This document shows positions 62,127-64,000 of a stretch of DNA of 64,000 bases, in pieces. Position 1 is the stretch's first letter. Each line of letters starts with the position of its first letter. Position numbers and translations under genes: made by a program. The notes under the pieces were generated by a model. The model was not told where the DNA came from. It did not search any database and worked only from the letters and a program-made list of their open reading frames with translations. This DNA is from JAFEDN01 sp963712715. Lineage in GTDB: Bacteria; Pseudomonadota; Gammaproteobacteria; Coxiellales; Coxiellaceae. The DNA lies in NCBI GenBank assembly GCA_963712715.1, contig CAVQJI010000058.1, positions 62,001-126,000 of the forward strand, written 5' to 3'.

Positions 62127-63563
62127 TTATTGACGGGGTTTAGTTAATTTGTTTAGCCATGGAGTTAAAGACAAAGTGATCGCGGCGGCGGCCAAACCCA
62201 GCAGGACATAATTTTGAAAAGCATGAGCATAAATTAAATTAGTGTGCAGAAGGTCATTGATGAGTTCTTTAGGGATGCTGGCCTGCGTGCCTAAATATCC
62301 AGCCAGCAAGCCGCCGTAGGCAAGACCTAAAAACCAGATACCCATCATTAACCCCACAAATTTTGCGGGAGCCAGTTGAGTGACCATGGAAAGGCCGATA
62401 GGAGAGAGCATCAGCTCTCCAATGGTAATAAAGAAATAACAAATCACTATCCAATAAGGTTTCACCAGACCACCGCCTGCAAAATGAATGCCGATCACCA
62501 GACATTGCATGGCGAACGCAATAATGGCCAAACCTAAAGTAAACTGGAGGCCCCTGGAAATATTAATCTTTTTCTCGTGAAACTTTTTCCACATCCAGGC
62601 CATGCAGGGTCCGATGAGAAATATAAAAATGGATTCCAGCGAAATGAACGCAACGGGCGGCACACTGTGTCCAAATATCACCCGGTCGACATTGCGGTCA
62701 ATAAATAAATTAGCCACAGAAAATATTTGAAAAAACAATGCCCAGAAGACGATGGATATGATGATTAAAATAAGTAAAGCCAGCATTTTTGGACGCTCAC
62801 TTTTCTCCAGACGGCAAATAATACCCAGTAAACACAACAGAATCAGCCCGCCAAAAGCGGTTAATGGCCAGTTTCCGGCGATGCTGGACGTTTTTAGTAA
62901 AAAGAAACAGACCACGAGGGCAAGAAGGGTGAGAAAGATGAAATTAGCGTTACTGTAAAACCATTTTTCGCGTTTTAAGGGCAGGCCTTTATCTTCATAA
63001 TAACGGTATCCCCAGCGGAAAAAGCCCAACGCCACGATCAGTCCGCACGCGGCCACCGCAAAACAGACGTGCCATCCATAATATTCCTGTATATAACCGG
63101 AACTTAATGTCGATAAAACTATGCCGGCATTGAACAACAGGTAGTAAATGGTAAACCCGGTATCCCGGCGGGGATCGTTGTCGTGATAAAATTTACCGAG
63201 GAAACTGGAAATATTGGGTTTGAGAAAGCCATTACCCAAAATAATGACCGCCAATCCCAAAAACAGCGAGGTTTCGCGGGGAAGGAAAGGGAAAGCCAGG
63301 AGAATATATCCAATTAATAATAAAAAAGCCCCGACCAAAATAGTTCGACGGAATCCCAGCAGCCTGTCGGCGCAGAGTCCGCCTAAAATGGGGGAGATAT
63401 ACACTAATGCTGTAAATTGACCCATTACCGAATAGGAGCGGGCATCCGGAAAATTAAGGGTTTTGGTCATGTAAAAAATCAACAGACCCTGGACCAGGTA
63501 AAGTCCAAAGCGTTCCCACATTTCGGTTAAAGAGAGCGGCCATAAGGCGCGAGGTTGCTTCAT
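62127..63563 (-). CDS. POT-family proton-dependent oligopeptide transporter
   Basis: About 478 residues, 12-14 membrane helices. PRALWPLSLTEMWERFGLYL is the conserved helix 1 (ExxERF-type motif), then GGLCADRLLGFRRTIL and LKPNISSFLGKFY, typical of PTR2/DtpA proteins that import di- and tripeptides with protons. ATG 63563 (MKQPRALW) matches the family N-terminus; ATG 63584 would add seven residues, and neither has a strong SD. In intracellular relatives such transporters supply amino acids from host peptides. Confidence 0.88.
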   Translation of the reverse strand: MKQPRALWPLSLTEMWERFGLYLVQGLLIFYMTKTLNFPDARSYSVMGQFTALVYISPILGGLCADRLLGFRRTILVGAFLLLIGYILLAFPFLPRETSLFLGLAVIILGNGFLKPNISSFLGKFYHDNDPRRDTGFTIYYLLFNAGIVLSTLSSGYIQEYYGWHVCFAVAACGLIVALGFFRWGYRYYEDKGLPLKREKWFYSNANFIFLTLLALVVCFFLLKTSSIAGNWPLTAFGGLILLCLLGIICRLEKSERPKMLALLILIIISIVFWALFFQIFSVANLFIDRNVDRVIFGHSVPPVAFISLESIFIFLIGPCMAWMWKKFHEKKINISRGLQFTLGLAIIAFAMQCLVIGIHFAGGGLVKPYWIVICYFFITIGELMLSPIGLSMVTQLAPAKFVGLMMGIWFLGLAYGGLLAGYLGTQASIPKELINDLLHTNLIYAHAFQNYVLLGLAAAAITLSLTPWLNKLTKPRQ

Positions 63564-63710
63564 AATAATCCAATTATGCCACATAAAAAAGTATAAATCG
63601 AGTGATATTTTCTTTTTCTTAAAGAATATTATATTCCTATTGTTCTGCCATAATTGCTTTTGGCCGCACGATACGATACTCTAATGAGCGATTATTAATT
63701 ATAAATAATT

Positions 63711-63731
63711 TATGAATTGTCAACAGACCCT
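63711..63731. repeat. Half-unit of the AACAGACCCT repeat
   Basis: AATTGTCAACAGACCCT matches the right arm of the repeat at 43502-43522 and the one at 44527 in reverse. No partner arm is nearby; it is a single remnant in the 170-bp gap before rseP. Confidence 0.5.
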
Positions 63732-63752
63732 GGATTCAACAGGACAAACCTG

Positions 63753-64000
63753 ATGGGATTAGTGCTCACTGTGATTGGCGCGGTCCTGGCCGTATTTATC
63801 GTGATATTACTCCACGAAGCTGGGCATTTTTGTGTCGCAAAGGCGTTCCGCGTCAAAGTGTTGCGCTTTTCCATTGGTTTTGGACCTCGGCTATGGTCAC
63901 GTGTTGGCCGCAGTGGTACCGAATATGTGCTGGCGGCGTTGCCTATCGGTGGATACGTTAAAATGCTGGACGATCGCGAAATGCACGTATCGCGAGCCGA
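63753..64000 (+). CDS. rseP: Site-2 intramembrane zinc protease RseP (partial, 5' end)
   Basis: The first 82 codons are present. Helix 1 contains LLHEAGHFCVAKAF with the zinc-binding HExxH, followed by FSIGFGPRLWS, GTEYVLAALPIGGYVKMLD, the exact N-terminus of RseP/RasP. In E. coli it cleaves anti-sigma factor RseA to trigger the envelope stress response. AGGA lies upstream of ATG 63753. The gene runs off the right edge. Confidence 0.93.
   Translation, partial: MGLVLTVIGAVLAVFIVILLHEAGHFCVAKAFRVKVLRFSIGFGPRLWSRVGRSGTEYVLAALPIGGYVKMLDDREMHVSRA

Overview
The window reads as chromosome from a Legionellales-type gammaproteobacterium (Coxiella/Legionella/Aquicella/Berkiella-like), probably host-associated. 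Three things suggest this. The fatty-acid cluster has gammaproteobacterial order (rne | rluC-rpmF-plsX-fabH-fabD-fabG-acpP-fabF-mltG-tmk-holB-tatD). There is an argR next to an art-type arginine ABC transporter. Several large AT-rich genes carry eukaryote-like or effector-like domains (ankyrin, Sel1, kinase, papain-fold, ADP-ribosyltransferase-like, SidE-PDE-like). This placement is inference from gene content; no marker phylogeny was run.

Layout. 1-3928: the 5' part of a very large minus-strand ORF that runs off the left edge, with a poly(A)-polymerase/CCA-type nucleotidyltransferase signature. 4239-5726: fumC and tRNA-Arg(CCT). 6090-10241: RND efflux adaptor plus a frameshifted RND pump. 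10474-13229: frameshifted SidE-PDE-like protein. 13379-18847: Mut7-C RNase-like gene, frameshifted FKBP isomerase, and purL broken between its synthase and glutaminase domains. 18975-23771: kinase-like coiled-coil membrane protein, encapsulated-ferritin-like protein, kup. 23932-31674: an accessory island with two paralogous ankyrin/ART-like proteins (one broken) flanking a papain-fold/Sel1 protein and ppiB, ending in a Sel1 remnant. 31691-43249: exported Ig/cadherin-like repeat protein, ArnT-like glycosyltransferase, argR divergent from artPJQM, an ATP-grasp ligase coupled to a DMT exporter, and an AAA ATPase. 43552-57654: lipoprotein, rne, then the fatty-acid/cell-wall/replication operon. 58133-60564: eukaryotic-type kinase and a coupled unknown protein. 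60989-64000: type II glutamine synthetase, POT peptide transporter, start of rseP.

Two window-wide features stand out. First, intergenic regions are packed with palindromic elements, often nested one inside another. Three insertions have 5'-CA...TG-3' ends and 11-bp flanking duplications, as expected of non-autonomous transposable elements; no transposase is in view. Several elements supply the final codons and stop of the neighbouring gene. Second, at least five genes are interrupted by a single-base frame change, which means either active gene decay or indel errors in the assembly; raw reads would decide.

The core genes work together in fatty-acid initiation and elongation (plsX, fabH/D/G/F, acpP), RNA processing (rne, rluC), DNA replication (tmk, holB) and arginine uptake under ArgR. 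The accessory genes look like secreted effectors, but no secretion system or translocation signal can be confirmed here.
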